From positions 1-34,859 of the forward strand of contig JAKLJP010000061.1 of assembly GCA_023151115.1 (NCBI GenBank): a stretch of 34,859 bases of DNA. Reading direction: 5' to 3'. This document shows positions 17,148 to 24,368 of this stretch, piece after piece (position 1 is the stretch's first letter; the number at the start of each line of letters is the position of its first letter). Position numbers and translations under genes: made by a program. This DNA is from Anaerolineae bacterium (lineage in GTDB: Bacteria; Chloroflexota; Anaerolineae; 4572-78; J111). The notes beneath the pieces are model-generated. The model did no database searches. It was not told where the DNA came from and saw only the letters and a program-made list of their open reading frames with translations.

Positions 17148-17981
17148 TTATTTGCGGATGCCCAAAGCCTGCATCATTTCATCGGTTTTTTGGTAAGCTT
17201 CGGTAGCCCAGGCAATCACACCCTCGCGGGATGGATCGGGCGGCCACTCCAATTCGATGGTCACACTGCCGTCGAAACCGGCAATATTCAATTGATTCAG
17301 ATATTCCTTCAGGGGCATGCGGCCACGTCCGGGCGGCAGGTCGCCGTGCGTGTCCAGCGAGTCGGAGAAGTGAACATGACAAATGCGGCCTTTGAGGCGC
17401 TGAATTTCGGTGGGCGGAATATTGGCCAGCCCCAGGTGGGCGCAGTCCACATTGGCCATGACCACGCCGGGCATATCAACGGCATTCAAAAAAGCTTCCA
17501 TCGTATCAATGGAATTGATGAGGGACATTTTGAACGGCTCAAGCTCGATGGAGATCCGCACCCCAGCGGCGTCGGCGTGCTCACCAATTTTGCGCACCCC
17601 TTCGACCACGTTGTTCCAGATCCAGTCTTTGCTAAAGCCGGTTTCAAGCTGCCAGAAATATTCGCCGTTGACCAGCAAGACATTATCAGCCCCCAGGATA
17701 GCGGTCATATCTACTATGCGCTTGGCCAGATCCACCGAGTGCTCGCGGGCGGAGCGGTTGGGGTCGAACAGGCCAAACAGAATCAGCGGCACGGAGCGGA
17801 TGGGCAGTCCCACTTCTTTGGCAATGGCTTTGGAGCTTTTGATTTGAGCCGGCGACATTTCGCCATCAGCCGGATAAATGTCAATGGTATCAAAGCCAAT
17901 CTCTTTGGTTACTTTGATGCCATCGGTGTACGGGTCAATAGCCGTACCGAGATAGAGAGAATTAATCAAACCAAGTTTCAT
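17148..17981 (-). CDS. Sugar phosphate isomerase/epimerase-like TIM-barrel protein
   Basis: This 277-residue cytoplasmic protein belongs to the xylose-isomerase-like TIM-barrel superfamily. Probable metal ligands are the Glu in ISIELEPF (146/148), Asp and His in NVDCAHLG (179, 182), His in CHVHFSDS (202/204) and Glu in VTIELEW (243/245), in the usual order. It should isomerise, epimerise or dehydrate a sugar or polyol intermediate. AGGAG precedes the ATG. It lies between the binding-protein and oxidoreductase genes of the operon, as do IolE/IolI-type enzymes in cyclitol operons, so a cyclitol or keto-sugar substrate is possible but unproven. Confidence 0.85.
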   Translation of the reverse strand: MKLGLINSLYLGTAIDPYTDGIKVTKEIGFDTIDIYPADGEMSPAQIKSSKAIAKEVGLPIRSVPLILFGLFDPNRSAREHSVDLAKRIVDMTAILGADNVLLVNGEYFWQLETGFSKDWIWNNVVEGVRKIGEHADAAGVRISIELEPFKMSLINSIDTMEAFLNAVDMPGVVMANVDCAHLGLANIPPTEIQRLKGRICHVHFSDSLDTHGDLPPGRGRMPLKEYLNQLNIAGFDGSVTIELEWPPDPSREGVIAWATEAYQKTDEMMQALGIRK

Positions 17982-18033
17982 TAGATAATCTCCTTTCTGA
18001 ATTAATAATGATTGAGTCTAAAAAATTTTTGGC

Positions 18034-18134
18034 TCACGGAGAGACACAAAGGCAACACAGAGGTTCACAGAGAATTAAATAAGATAATCCCTCTGCGCTT
18101 CTCTGAGTGATCTCTGAGAAACTCTGTGTTCCTT
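18034..18134. repeat. Long imperfect hairpin of cacagag/ctctgtg words
   Basis: The left arm runs cacggagagacacaaagg, aacacagagg, ttcacagaga; the right arm runs ctctgcgcttctctgag, atctctgag, ctctgtgttcctt. It fills the gap between the oxidoreductase and isomerase genes. The same word family is at 30265-30320. Confidence 0.7.
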
Positions 18135-18137
18135 GCT

Positions 18138-19253
18138 CTAATCTGCCATCATCTCAGCCAGGGTAACGCCGCGATGTTCGCTGACCGACTTGTAACAGGC
18201 ATCAATCAAGGCCATTGTTTTGAGATTGTCGTGACCGCTGATTTCCGGTTCGCTGTCCTCTTGAATGGCCCGCATCAGTTGGGCCATAGTGCCCTCAAAC
18301 GCATCCGGAAACCAGACTTTATTCCAGCGCGGCTGGAACCAGTAGCCGGGCTGCTGCTTGGTGGTAAAATTGATGGTGCTGGGGCTGCCGTTGGGATAAT
18401 CCACCCAGCCGATGGTGCCCCAGGCCAGGCCATCGGTACCTTCGACGCGCCACTTGATGTAGATGTCGCCCAGGCTGCCTTCGCGCACCGGGCCGGTCCA
18501 GACATCATCCCAGCCAGTAGCGCGGAAGCCGTTCTCGTATTCCAGGATGTAAAGGGTGATCCCGTCGGTGTGGGCAAACTGGGTGCGCGGGTCGGTGCGG
18601 GCGCTGGCCAGTACGCGCTCCGGGTCGCCAAAGAGGTAGCGGAAGCTGTCGAGATGGTGGATGCTCATGTTGAGAAAGGTCAGGCGGTCGTAATCGCGCA
18701 GAAAGGGTTGCCAGTGAGGGATGGCCCGCATTTCGATGGTGGCCAGCACCGGCGTGCCCAGAACGCCCCGGTTGAGCAGCGTCTTCAAGGCTCGCATAGA
18801 TTGGTCGTAGCGCATGTTCTGGTTGACCGCCAGCTTTTTGCCGGCCTGGTCACACAGGTTAACAATTTGCTTGGCTTCCTTGTAATTCATGGCCACCGGT
18901 TTTTGAGCCAAAATACCCTTGATGTGGGGCCGCTTGACCGCTTCCTTGATGATGCCCAGTTGTTGATCGGGCGGGAAGGCAATATCAAGAATCTCCACAT
19001 GAGGATCGGTCAGCAGCTCCTGCCAGGTGTCGTAAACCTTGGGCACGTTGCGGGCTTCGGCGGCGGCCCTGGCGTTGGCCGGGGTGCGCGAGGCTATCGC
19101 CACCGTTTTAAATCCGGCATTGTTGTAAGCCAGAATGTGAATATCCCGCATGATAAAGCCGGCTCCAATACAGCCGATACCATAATCAGTTTTAGGGGGC
19201 AGATGGGGTAAAAAATCCAGGTCAAAATCAATCACTTGGGTCATCTCTGACAT
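18138..19253 (-). CDS. Gfo/Idh/MocA-family NAD(P)-dependent oxidoreductase
   Basis: This is a 371-residue enzyme with an N-terminal Rossmann fold (YGIGCIGAGFIMRDIH, 24-39) and the C-terminal alpha/beta domain of the family. The conserved EKP motif is QKP here (117-119), keeping the lysine K118. The catalytic-site segment is MSIHHLDSFRYLFG (H199/H200, D202). It should oxidise or reduce a sugar or cyclitol at one hydroxyl. GGAGG precedes ATG 19253. It is a member of the sugar operon and the likely first step after import, together with the isomerase next to it. Confidence 0.9.
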   Translation of the reverse strand: MSEMTQVIDFDLDFLPHLPPKTDYGIGCIGAGFIMRDIHILAYNNAGFKTVAIASRTPANARAAAEARNVPKVYDTWQELLTDPHVEILDIAFPPDQQLGIIKEAVKRPHIKGILAQKPVAMNYKEAKQIVNLCDQAGKKLAVNQNMRYDQSMRALKTLLNRGVLGTPVLATIEMRAIPHWQPFLRDYDRLTFLNMSIHHLDSFRYLFGDPERVLASARTDPRTQFAHTDGITLYILEYENGFRATGWDDVWTGPVREGSLGDIYIKWRVEGTDGLAWGTIGWVDYPNGSPSTINFTTKQQPGYWFQPRWNKVWFPDAFEGTMAQLMRAIQEDSEPEISGHDNLKTMALIDACYKSVSEHRGVTLAEMMAD

Positions 19254-19282
19254 ATTATTGCCTCCTTGTAGAAATTAAATTG

Positions 19283-19390
19283 TTGGCTCATGTTAAGTAC
19301 TAGTGCAAAGCAGGCCGGGCTCCCACGCCCGGCCCCCGGCAGCGTGGGAGCCGCCTCTGCTACATTGCACTTGTTCTATACATGAGCCAA
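19283..19390. repeat. Large inverted repeat with GC-rich inner stem
   Basis: The outer arms ttggctcatgt (19283-19293) and acatgagccaa (19380-19390) are perfect. Inner arms agtgcaaagcag and ctgctacattgcact follow, then a central stem ggctcccacgc/gcgtgggagcc. It lies in the 275-bp gap between the mutarotase and oxidoreductase genes; the rest of that gap holds the degenerate repeat at 19418-19500. Confidence 0.75.
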
Positions 19391-19417
19391 ATTGTTTTTT
19401 GGTAACTACCCAGCCCT

Positions 19418-19500
19418 CATGTCATTTCGAGGCCGTAGGCCAAGAAATCCTTACCGCGCTGCATCGGCCTCGGAGATTTCTCCCTTCGGTCGAAGGGATA
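19418..19500. repeat. Degenerate copy of the gtcattgcgagg-type repeat
   Basis: The words gtcatttcgaggccgtag and gccaagaaatcc match the left arm of the repeat at 15253 (gtcattgcgaggccgtag, gccgaagcaatcc). The right arm is reduced to gagatttct and a small stem cccttcg/cgaaggg. Confidence 0.6.
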
Positions 19501-19528
19501 TGGCTGAACAGTTACGTTTTTTGGATGA

Positions 19529-20032
19529 TTAAGGCTGGGCTTCGGGCCGGACGTTTTCACTCATCAAGCGGCGGCGTTCCACGTAGGCCGGCAGAATTTC
19601 CGTGCCGGAGCCATCGGCAAACCAGGCAAAGGGATCGGTGCTGGCAACCAGAGCAATATTCGCCCAAGGGTTGAAGGAGCCAGAACGGACAATGACCTTG
19701 GCCCGATGGGCAATATCATTGACCAGGGTTTCGTGGGTGGTCAGCTTGAAGACAGCGCCCGCGCCGGTAAAAATATCTTGCAGTGAGGTATAGAGGGGTT
19801 TGTTTTTGGTGAGAATATCACCGGCAAAGTGGACTTCTTCGACAAAAACTTCCTGCCGCAGCACCCGCAGCACATCAAGCACATCGGGCAAGCCCTCGTA
19901 GAAACCCAAATCAATTCGCCAGGCATCAGCCGGGATGGGGAAACCGGCATCCGTTACCAACAGAATATCAGAGTGGCCTAAAGTAGCCACCGCTTGAGCC
20001 AATTCAGGATGAATGATTCGACCAGGACGCAT
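19529..20032 (-). CDS. rbsD: RbsD/FucU-family sugar mutarotase or pyranase
   Basis: The protein has 167 residues. The N-terminal block IIHPELAQAVATLGHSDILLVTDAGFPIP carries the family histidine (GH) and aspartate (TDAGFPIP). The end IVRSGSFNPWANIALVAS matches the RbsD/FucU C-terminal signature. These enzymes interconvert ring or anomeric forms of a free sugar so that a kinase or oxidoreductase can use it. A tail of about 35 residues after the normal end (DPFAWFADGSGTEIL onward) is longer than in RbsD. AGGAG precedes the ATG. Its neighbour, a ribokinase-like gene, is the usual RbsD partner. Confidence 0.85.
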   Translation of the reverse strand: MRPGRIIHPELAQAVATLGHSDILLVTDAGFPIPADAWRIDLGFYEGLPDVLDVLRVLRQEVFVEEVHFAGDILTKNKPLYTSLQDIFTGAGAVFKLTTHETLVNDIAHRAKVIVRSGSFNPWANIALVASTDPFAWFADGSGTEILPAYVERRRLMSENVRPEAQP

Positions 20033-20091
20033 TTTGATTCTCCTTTGAATATAGTAGACAGTAGGCTGGGTTAATACACCCCTGCTACCTG

Positions 20092-21030
20092 TTACCTGTT
20101 ATTTGTTAAAAAGTCTTCCACTTCCTGCCGGGTGTGATACGAAGGGACAGTATCCCAACGGGTGCAGCACAATCCGGCTACGGCATTGGCAAAACGGGCC
20201 GCCTCCACCAACGATTTGCCTTCAATCAAGCCTGTCGCCAGGGAGGCGTTGAAAGAGTCGCCCGCACCGTTGCTGTCAATCGCATTGGGAAAAGAAAATG
20301 CCGGAACTTCGACGGTTTGCTCAGGGGTGACAATCAGGCTGCCACGTTCACCCAGGGTCATCACTACGGTGCGACAACCCAGGGCCAGCAAACGCCGGGC
20401 AATCTCCCCATCGCTGGTGGGATCGGTGGGCGCCAGGCCCAAACAGACCCGGGCTTCGGTTTCATTGGGGGTGAGGATGTCTACAGTAGAGAGATCATAC
20501 TGGCGCAAATCGTGAGCCGGAGCCGGATTGAGGATAACCCTGGCCCCCTGTTGGTGGCCCACTTTAGCGGCGTGCAAGGCCGTTTCAAGAGGGATTTCAA
20601 GCTGGATCAGCACGACTGAGGCGGCGTCCATCCGGGAGATGGCTCGATCTACGTCAGCCGGGGAGAAGAGCTGGTTGGCCCCAATATCAATCGTAATGAT
20701 ATTTTTGCCACCGCCTTTAATAATGAAGCCAGCCCCGGTCGCCAGTTCTGCGCGGATGTTGAGCAGGTCAAGATTGACCCCTTCTTTTTGCATCAGCTTG
20801 ATGAAAGCCCGGCCAAAATCATCATCGCCGACGCAGCCCACAAAGTCAACCGGCGCACCCAAGCGGGCGGCCTGCACCGCCATGTCGGAGCCTTTGCCGC
20901 CATATGCCTCGCGGAAATTGCGAGCCAGGACAGTTTCGCCCACGGTGGGGATACGGTCCACATCCATCACCAGGGCCACCAGATAACTACCAATCAGGAC
21001 AATTTTTGGTTGATGGTCAGAATTCGCCAT
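20092..21030 (-). CDS. rbsK: PfkB-family carbohydrate kinase, ribokinase-like
   Basis: This 312-residue kinase has the N-terminal PfkB pattern GGKGSDMAVQAARLG (44-58), where ribokinases have GGKGANQA. NPAPAH and TPNETEA follow, then the C-terminal signature DSNGAGDSFNASLATGL (252-268) with catalytic base D258 and anion hole GAGD. It should phosphorylate a pentose, deoxypentose or related sugar with ATP. The altered sugar-side residues (SDM for ANQ) leave the substrate open. GGAGG precedes ATG. It lies between the aldolase and RbsD-like genes; the latter two functions with this kinase recall ribose/deoxyribose use. Confidence 0.88.
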   Translation of the reverse strand: MANSDHQPKIVLIGSYLVALVMDVDRIPTVGETVLARNFREAYGGKGSDMAVQAARLGAPVDFVGCVGDDDFGRAFIKLMQKEGVNLDLLNIRAELATGAGFIIKGGGKNIITIDIGANQLFSPADVDRAISRMDAASVVLIQLEIPLETALHAAKVGHQQGARVILNPAPAHDLRQYDLSTVDILTPNETEARVCLGLAPTDPTSDGEIARRLLALGCRTVVMTLGERGSLIVTPEQTVEVPAFSFPNAIDSNGAGDSFNASLATGLIEGKSLVEAARFANAVAGLCCTRWDTVPSYHTRQEVEDFLTNNR

Positions 21031-21057
21031 CGAATCCTCCTTCAGAGTTTGGATTAA

Positions 21058-21765
21058 TTATTCAGGGTAGGTATCCATTATATTCTTGCCGGTGCTGGTC
21101 CCCAACATTTGCGCCCCCGCGTTGAGAATGGCGACAGCCTTTTCGTAATTGTTGATTTTGCCGGAGGCTTTGGCTCGGCTTTTAGTACCCTCGGTGACCG
21201 AGCGGAGCAGTTGAATATCTTCGACAGTAGCCGCGATGCCACCTTCGCCCCAGCCGCTGGAATTTTTTATCCAGGGGACTTCACCCTCAACGAGCAACTG
21301 CACGCCCAGGCGCTTTTCTGCTTCGCTTTTGAGATAACCAAATTCGAGCATAGCTTTGATGGGGTGTCCATCAGCGGCCCGCACCAAAGCTGCCCCTTCC
21401 TCGCGAAACTGGTCGTACTGGCCGGAAAGAAACAGGCTCATATTCGGTTCGTAATCAATTTCATCTGCGCCCAAAGCCATGCACTCACGCACCAAAGCAA
21501 TCTTGGCATGCAAACTTTCGTTGCCAAAGCCTAAACCAAAACAGGTGGCAACCTTAACGCCGCTGCCACGCAGCACTTCTTTTGCCAGGGGCACCCAGCA
21601 CATGGCAATCATGGCTGCGTCAAACTGATACATGGCGCATGTTTCCAGATGAGCCACAATCATATCTCTGGTGGCATTTGGCCGGACATTGGTAAATTGA
21701 ACCAGCTTCGCTAATTCTAATTTTGACAACTTACCGGCATCAATGGTTTGAAAAGCCTCGCCCAT
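21058..21765 (-). CDS. deoC: DeoC-like class I aldolase
   Basis: This 235-residue TIM-barrel protein shares the DeoC plan: GSGVKVATCFGLGFG, GADEIDYEPN (D104), the Schiff-base lysine in PWIKNSSGWG (K167) and a second lysine in SRAKASGKIN (K199), close to E. coli K167, K201 and D102. It should cleave a deoxy-sugar phosphate or similar to acetaldehyde or another aldehyde plus a triose. Differences from DeoC include QFTNVRP where HTLLKP is usual, so the substrate may not be deoxyribose 5-phosphate. AGGAG precedes the ATG. It is the first gene of the operon, about 95 bp after the predicted transcript start. Confidence 0.82.
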   Translation of the reverse strand: MGEAFQTIDAGKLSKLELAKLVQFTNVRPNATRDMIVAHLETCAMYQFDAAMIAMCWVPLAKEVLRGSGVKVATCFGLGFGNESLHAKIALVRECMALGADEIDYEPNMSLFLSGQYDQFREEGAALVRAADGHPIKAMLEFGYLKSEAEKRLGVQLLVEGEVPWIKNSSGWGEGGIAATVEDIQLLRSVTEGTKSRAKASGKINNYEKAVAILNAGAQMLGTSTGKNIMDTYPE

Positions 21766-21839
21766 GAGACATCTCCTATGGTGTAATATAGTTTTTTGTG
21801 AAGTAATTTTGCGGGAAGTGGAATATGATTATATAGCTA

Positions 21840-21857
21840 TGTAGCTATGTAACTACA
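21840..21857. promoter_or_regulatory. Predicted GntR operator 1
   Basis: The imperfect palindrome tgtagctatgtaactaca lies just downstream of the minus-strand -10 box, where a bound repressor would block the sugar operon. It shares the 16-mer ctatgtaactacaaaa (21845-21860) exactly with operator 2. Confidence 0.6.
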
Positions 21858-21869
21858 AAACTTAACTCC

Positions 21870-21897
21870 ATTATACAACCGTTTTCCGGTTTGTCAA
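21870..21897 (-). promoter_or_regulatory. Predicted sigma-70 promoter of the sugar operon
   Basis: On the minus strand TTGACA (21892-21897) and TATAAT (21870-21875) are both perfect consensus, 16 bp apart. Transcription would begin near 21863 and run into the DeoC-like gene at 21765. Operator 1 covers about positions +6 to +23. Confidence 0.7.
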
Positions 21898-21904
21898 GAA
21901 TCAA

Positions 21905-21924
21905 TTGTAACTATGTAACTACAA
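21905..21924. promoter_or_regulatory. Predicted GntR operator 2
   Basis: The imperfect palindrome ttgtaactatgtaactacaa lies between the two back-to-back -35 boxes and ends 4 bp before the plus-strand -35 box. Its 16-mer ctatgtaactacaaaa (21911-21926) repeats that of operator 1 exactly 66 bp away. It would suit autoregulation of the GntR gene. Confidence 0.6.
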
Positions 21925-21928
21925 AATA

Positions 21929-21957
21929 TTGACAACTCAACAAAACTATGCTAGACT
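21929..21957 (+). promoter_or_regulatory. Predicted sigma-70 promoter of the GntR gene and right arm
   Basis: TTGACA (21929-21934) and TAGACT (21952-21957) are 17 bp apart. The start codon at 22007 follows after about 43 bp of leader. It is back to back with the sugar operon promoter. Confidence 0.6.
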
Positions 21958-22006
21958 GTACCTTACTAAACCTTTATAATCCTTAGTGTACGTTATTAGC
22001 TGAAAT

Positions 22007-22834
22007 ATGAGCGAACTGCCCCCCCTGTCCCAACCGCCTGAATTGAATCACACCGGCCCGATACCGCTCTATCTGCAAATCAAAAGCTGGCTGCGCCAAC
22101 AGATTGTGAGCGGCGACTGGCCGGAACATTACAAACTCAAAGCCGAAGCCGACCTGGCTCTTGAACTTCAGGTCAGCCGGGGAACGATCCGCAAGGCGCT
22201 GGCCGAACTGATTGCCGAGGGCTTGCTGGTACAGACCCACGGACGCGGCACCTTTGTGGCGGCGCGGGTGCTGGAGCAGCCCCTGGCCGAACGCCTGGTC
22301 ACTTTTTCTGAGGATTTGATCAGCCGGGGAATTCCGTTTGAAACGCAAGTTTTGGAACAAAAGGTTATACCGGTCCCGGAGCGAGTCGTCGGGCGCTTAT
22401 TACTGCCCGCCGAGTCGCCCGTGTTTTTTCTCAAGCGGGTCCGGCTGGTCAATGGCGAACCGATGATCCTGCTCCACAATTATGTCGTTTATGAGCGCTG
22501 TCCGACCATCGAGAAAATAGATTTTATCCATTCCCGACTGTTCGAAGCCCTGGAAGAACATTTCGGCCTGACGATTGATTACGGCCACCGTTCGTTTGAA
22601 GCTCAGGTGGCGGACAAAGATATCGCCAAACTGCTTGGCATTGCCAAACGAGACCCGGTCATGTATATGGAACAAAGCACTTATTTACAGGATGGCTCGC
22701 CTATCGAATGTTCCGAGCTGTGGCTGCGCGGCGACCGCTTCAAGCTGGGGGCGATGGTCAAACGCAATGATCCGAACTCTCTGGCTATTTCACTCTCGAC
22801 CCTGGAAATTACCCCCGGCCTGGTTCAAATGTAA
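22007..22834 (+). CDS. GntR-family regulator, HutC subfamily, of the divergent locus
   Basis: This 275-residue repressor has a winged helix at about 15-88 (PLYLQIKSWLRQQIVSGDW, LALELQVSRGTIRKALAEL, GLLVQTHGRGTFVA) and a UTRA ligand domain at about 100-255 (LVTFSEDLISRGI, FFLKRVRLVNGEPMILLHNY, YMEQSTYLQDGSPIECSELW). It sits between two divergent gene sets and two palindromic sites flank its promoter region. It therefore probably represses both arms, including itself, and responds to the imported sugar or a phosphorylated product. No strong ribosome site precedes the ATG (tgaaat); a nearly leaderless or weak start is possible. Confidence 0.9.
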   Translation: MSELPPLSQPPELNHTGPIPLYLQIKSWLRQQIVSGDWPEHYKLKAEADLALELQVSRGTIRKALAELIAEGLLVQTHGRGTFVAARVLEQPLAERLVTFSEDLISRGIPFETQVLEQKVIPVPERVVGRLLLPAESPVFFLKRVRLVNGEPMILLHNYVVYERCPTIEKIDFIHSRLFEALEEHFGLTIDYGHRSFEAQVADKDIAKLLGIAKRDPVMYMEQSTYLQDGSPIECSELWLRGDRFKLGAMVKRNDPNSLAISLSTLEITPGLVQM

Positions 22835-22869
22835 GGTCAATCAGCTTAAATAAAAATTATTTAGGTTCC

Positions 22870-22985
22870 AAGATTTAACTTAACCAAAATGTGTTGCGTC
22901 TTGCGTGTTCCGTTCATCATATCTTACGCAACACGAATATTGAGTAATTATTTTCTTGAAACCACCTTACCTAACGTTATGGAGG
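22870..22985 (+). repeat. Hairpin-bearing leader repeat, copy B
   Basis: The hairpin (22891-22934, arms with gtgttgcgtcttgcgtgtt and acgcaacac) is followed by aatattgagtaat, a ttttcttgaaa run and ccttacctaac, up to ggagg at the next gene. This matches copy A at 11730-11850 in order, spacing and orientation relative to the gene that follows. Confidence 0.7.
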
Positions 22986-22994
22986 TCTCCCACG

Positions 22995-24338
22995 ATGGAT
23001 GCTGCAACCCAGGTTTATTTACCCGGCCAACATATCCGCGCCCGCTGGCTGCGGATTGACGCGGCCAAAATTTTGAAGCGATTCTTCTTTTGCGAACGCT
23101 CGCTCATTATCAGCCAATCAGGCTGGCTGGCCGGGCTGGCCTCCTTTGAGGCCAAAACTGTCCTACCCTACTTCTTTTGGCAGGATGCCATGACCGCCCA
23201 CGCCATGCGCGAGCGCGTGTTTGAGCTGCGCTTTCCCAGCCGGCTGCTGGAAATTGATACCGACGCCCCACTCATCGCCACGTTTGATGAAGCTATTCAC
23301 GCCCCCAGCGGCGAAGCTTTTGTTCTATCGCTGGCTCGTGTTTTCAAGCCGGCTATGCTGGCCGCCTACCAGGATTATTTGCAGCAGGCCGACGACCTGA
23401 CCGACGGCCCCATCCTGCGCGCCTTGCGGGTTGCTGTTCAGGAAAAGGCCGACCAGATTGCCGCCCTGACCCGTCTGAGCGGTGAAATGCTCAAAGCTGC
23501 GCCGGAACGCCGCCACGAAGCCGAGGCCTGGGTGGCCGGACTGAGTGAGCGGCTGGGCCAGGTTGGCGGCGTTTCGATTGAAACCGAGCCGCAGACTCCC
23601 GCCCCCTGGGCCGACCTGCCCGGTCGCCGGGAGTTTCAACTGGCCGAAGTTCCGGCCCGCGATCCCCAGTTTCATCTGTGCCGCTACTACTGGCCCGACG
23701 TGGTAGACCCCAACTTTGCCTACGGCGAGGGCCTGCGGCTGCAACTACGCAGCGCCGTCAGCCACCTCAATGAAGTCTGGGCGGTGGAAACCGGCGGCGC
23801 CATCCTGCACGCCTTTGCCAACCAGTTGGAGTGGGAGTTTATTTACGATGCCGCCCGCTGGACCTACGACGAGGCCCGCCATGCCCGCATGGGCTATGAA
23901 CGGCTGCGTTCCTGGGGTTTTACTCCCGCGGAGATGCCCATGGGCAGCCACATCTTCGACAGCGCCCGTGGTCAATCTCCGGCTGTCCGTCTGGGCATGT
24001 TGCACTATTTTGAAACCAAGAACATCGGCAAAAAGCCCAAACGCGCCCAGGCTTTTGCTTCATACCAGGACAAAATGAGCCAGCACGATATGGATTTTGA
24101 CTGGGCCGATGAAACCATCCACGCCACCTACGGCAAACGCTGGCTCGACGCCCTCCACCAGGCTTATCCCGACACTGTGCCCGACCTGGAAACCCTGCGC
24201 GAACAGTGTGATAGCTTGGTCAACCAGGAAGTGGGGGCTGCTTTGCCTCACGAAGTAGAGGAAACCCGCCAGATTGCCGCGGCGATGATCCACAAAGCGG
24301 AAAAGATTGGCCTGGCAGAGGCCGGGACAACCTTATAA
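22995..24338 (+). CDS. Ferritin-like di-iron domain protein of unknown function
   Basis: The protein has 447 residues from ATG 22995 (ggagg 9 bases upstream; an earlier ATG at 22956 lacks one). The C-terminal half looks like a four-helix ferritin-like carboxylate domain. ExxH motifs are EARH (293-296, in TYDEARHARMGYERL) and ETIH (373-376, in DWADETIHATYGKRW), with further Glu at 260, 265 and 281 on the preceding helix. The N-terminal half has similar helical spacing (KRFFFCERSLI, FFWQDAMTAHAMRERV) but no ExxH, as if it were a degenerate duplicate. It could bind two irons and do oxygen chemistry, or be structural. I do not recognise a characterised family. It heads the right arm, 30 bp before the corrinoid fusion. 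Confidence 0.7.
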   Translation: MDAATQVYLPGQHIRARWLRIDAAKILKRFFFCERSLIISQSGWLAGLASFEAKTVLPYFFWQDAMTAHAMRERVFELRFPSRLLEIDTDAPLIATFDEAIHAPSGEAFVLSLARVFKPAMLAAYQDYLQQADDLTDGPILRALRVAVQEKADQIAALTRLSGEMLKAAPERRHEAEAWVAGLSERLGQVGGVSIETEPQTPAPWADLPGRREFQLAEVPARDPQFHLCRYYWPDVVDPNFAYGEGLRLQLRSAVSHLNEVWAVETGGAILHAFANQLEWEFIYDAARWTYDEARHARMGYERLRSWGFTPAEMPMGSHIFDSARGQSPAVRLGMLHYFETKNIGKKPKRAQAFASYQDKMSQHDMDFDWADETIHATYGKRWLDALHQAYPDTVPDLETLREQCDSLVNQEVGAALPHEVEETRQIAAAMIHKAEKIGLAEAGTTL

Positions 24339-24368
24339 GATTTTTCACATTACCATACTGGAGAAACT

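Noticed and set aside
16812..17984. A 390-codon plus-strand frame opposite the isomerase and the start of the binding-protein gene
   Set aside because: It spans two well-supported minus-strand genes and the gap between them and has no recognisable motif.
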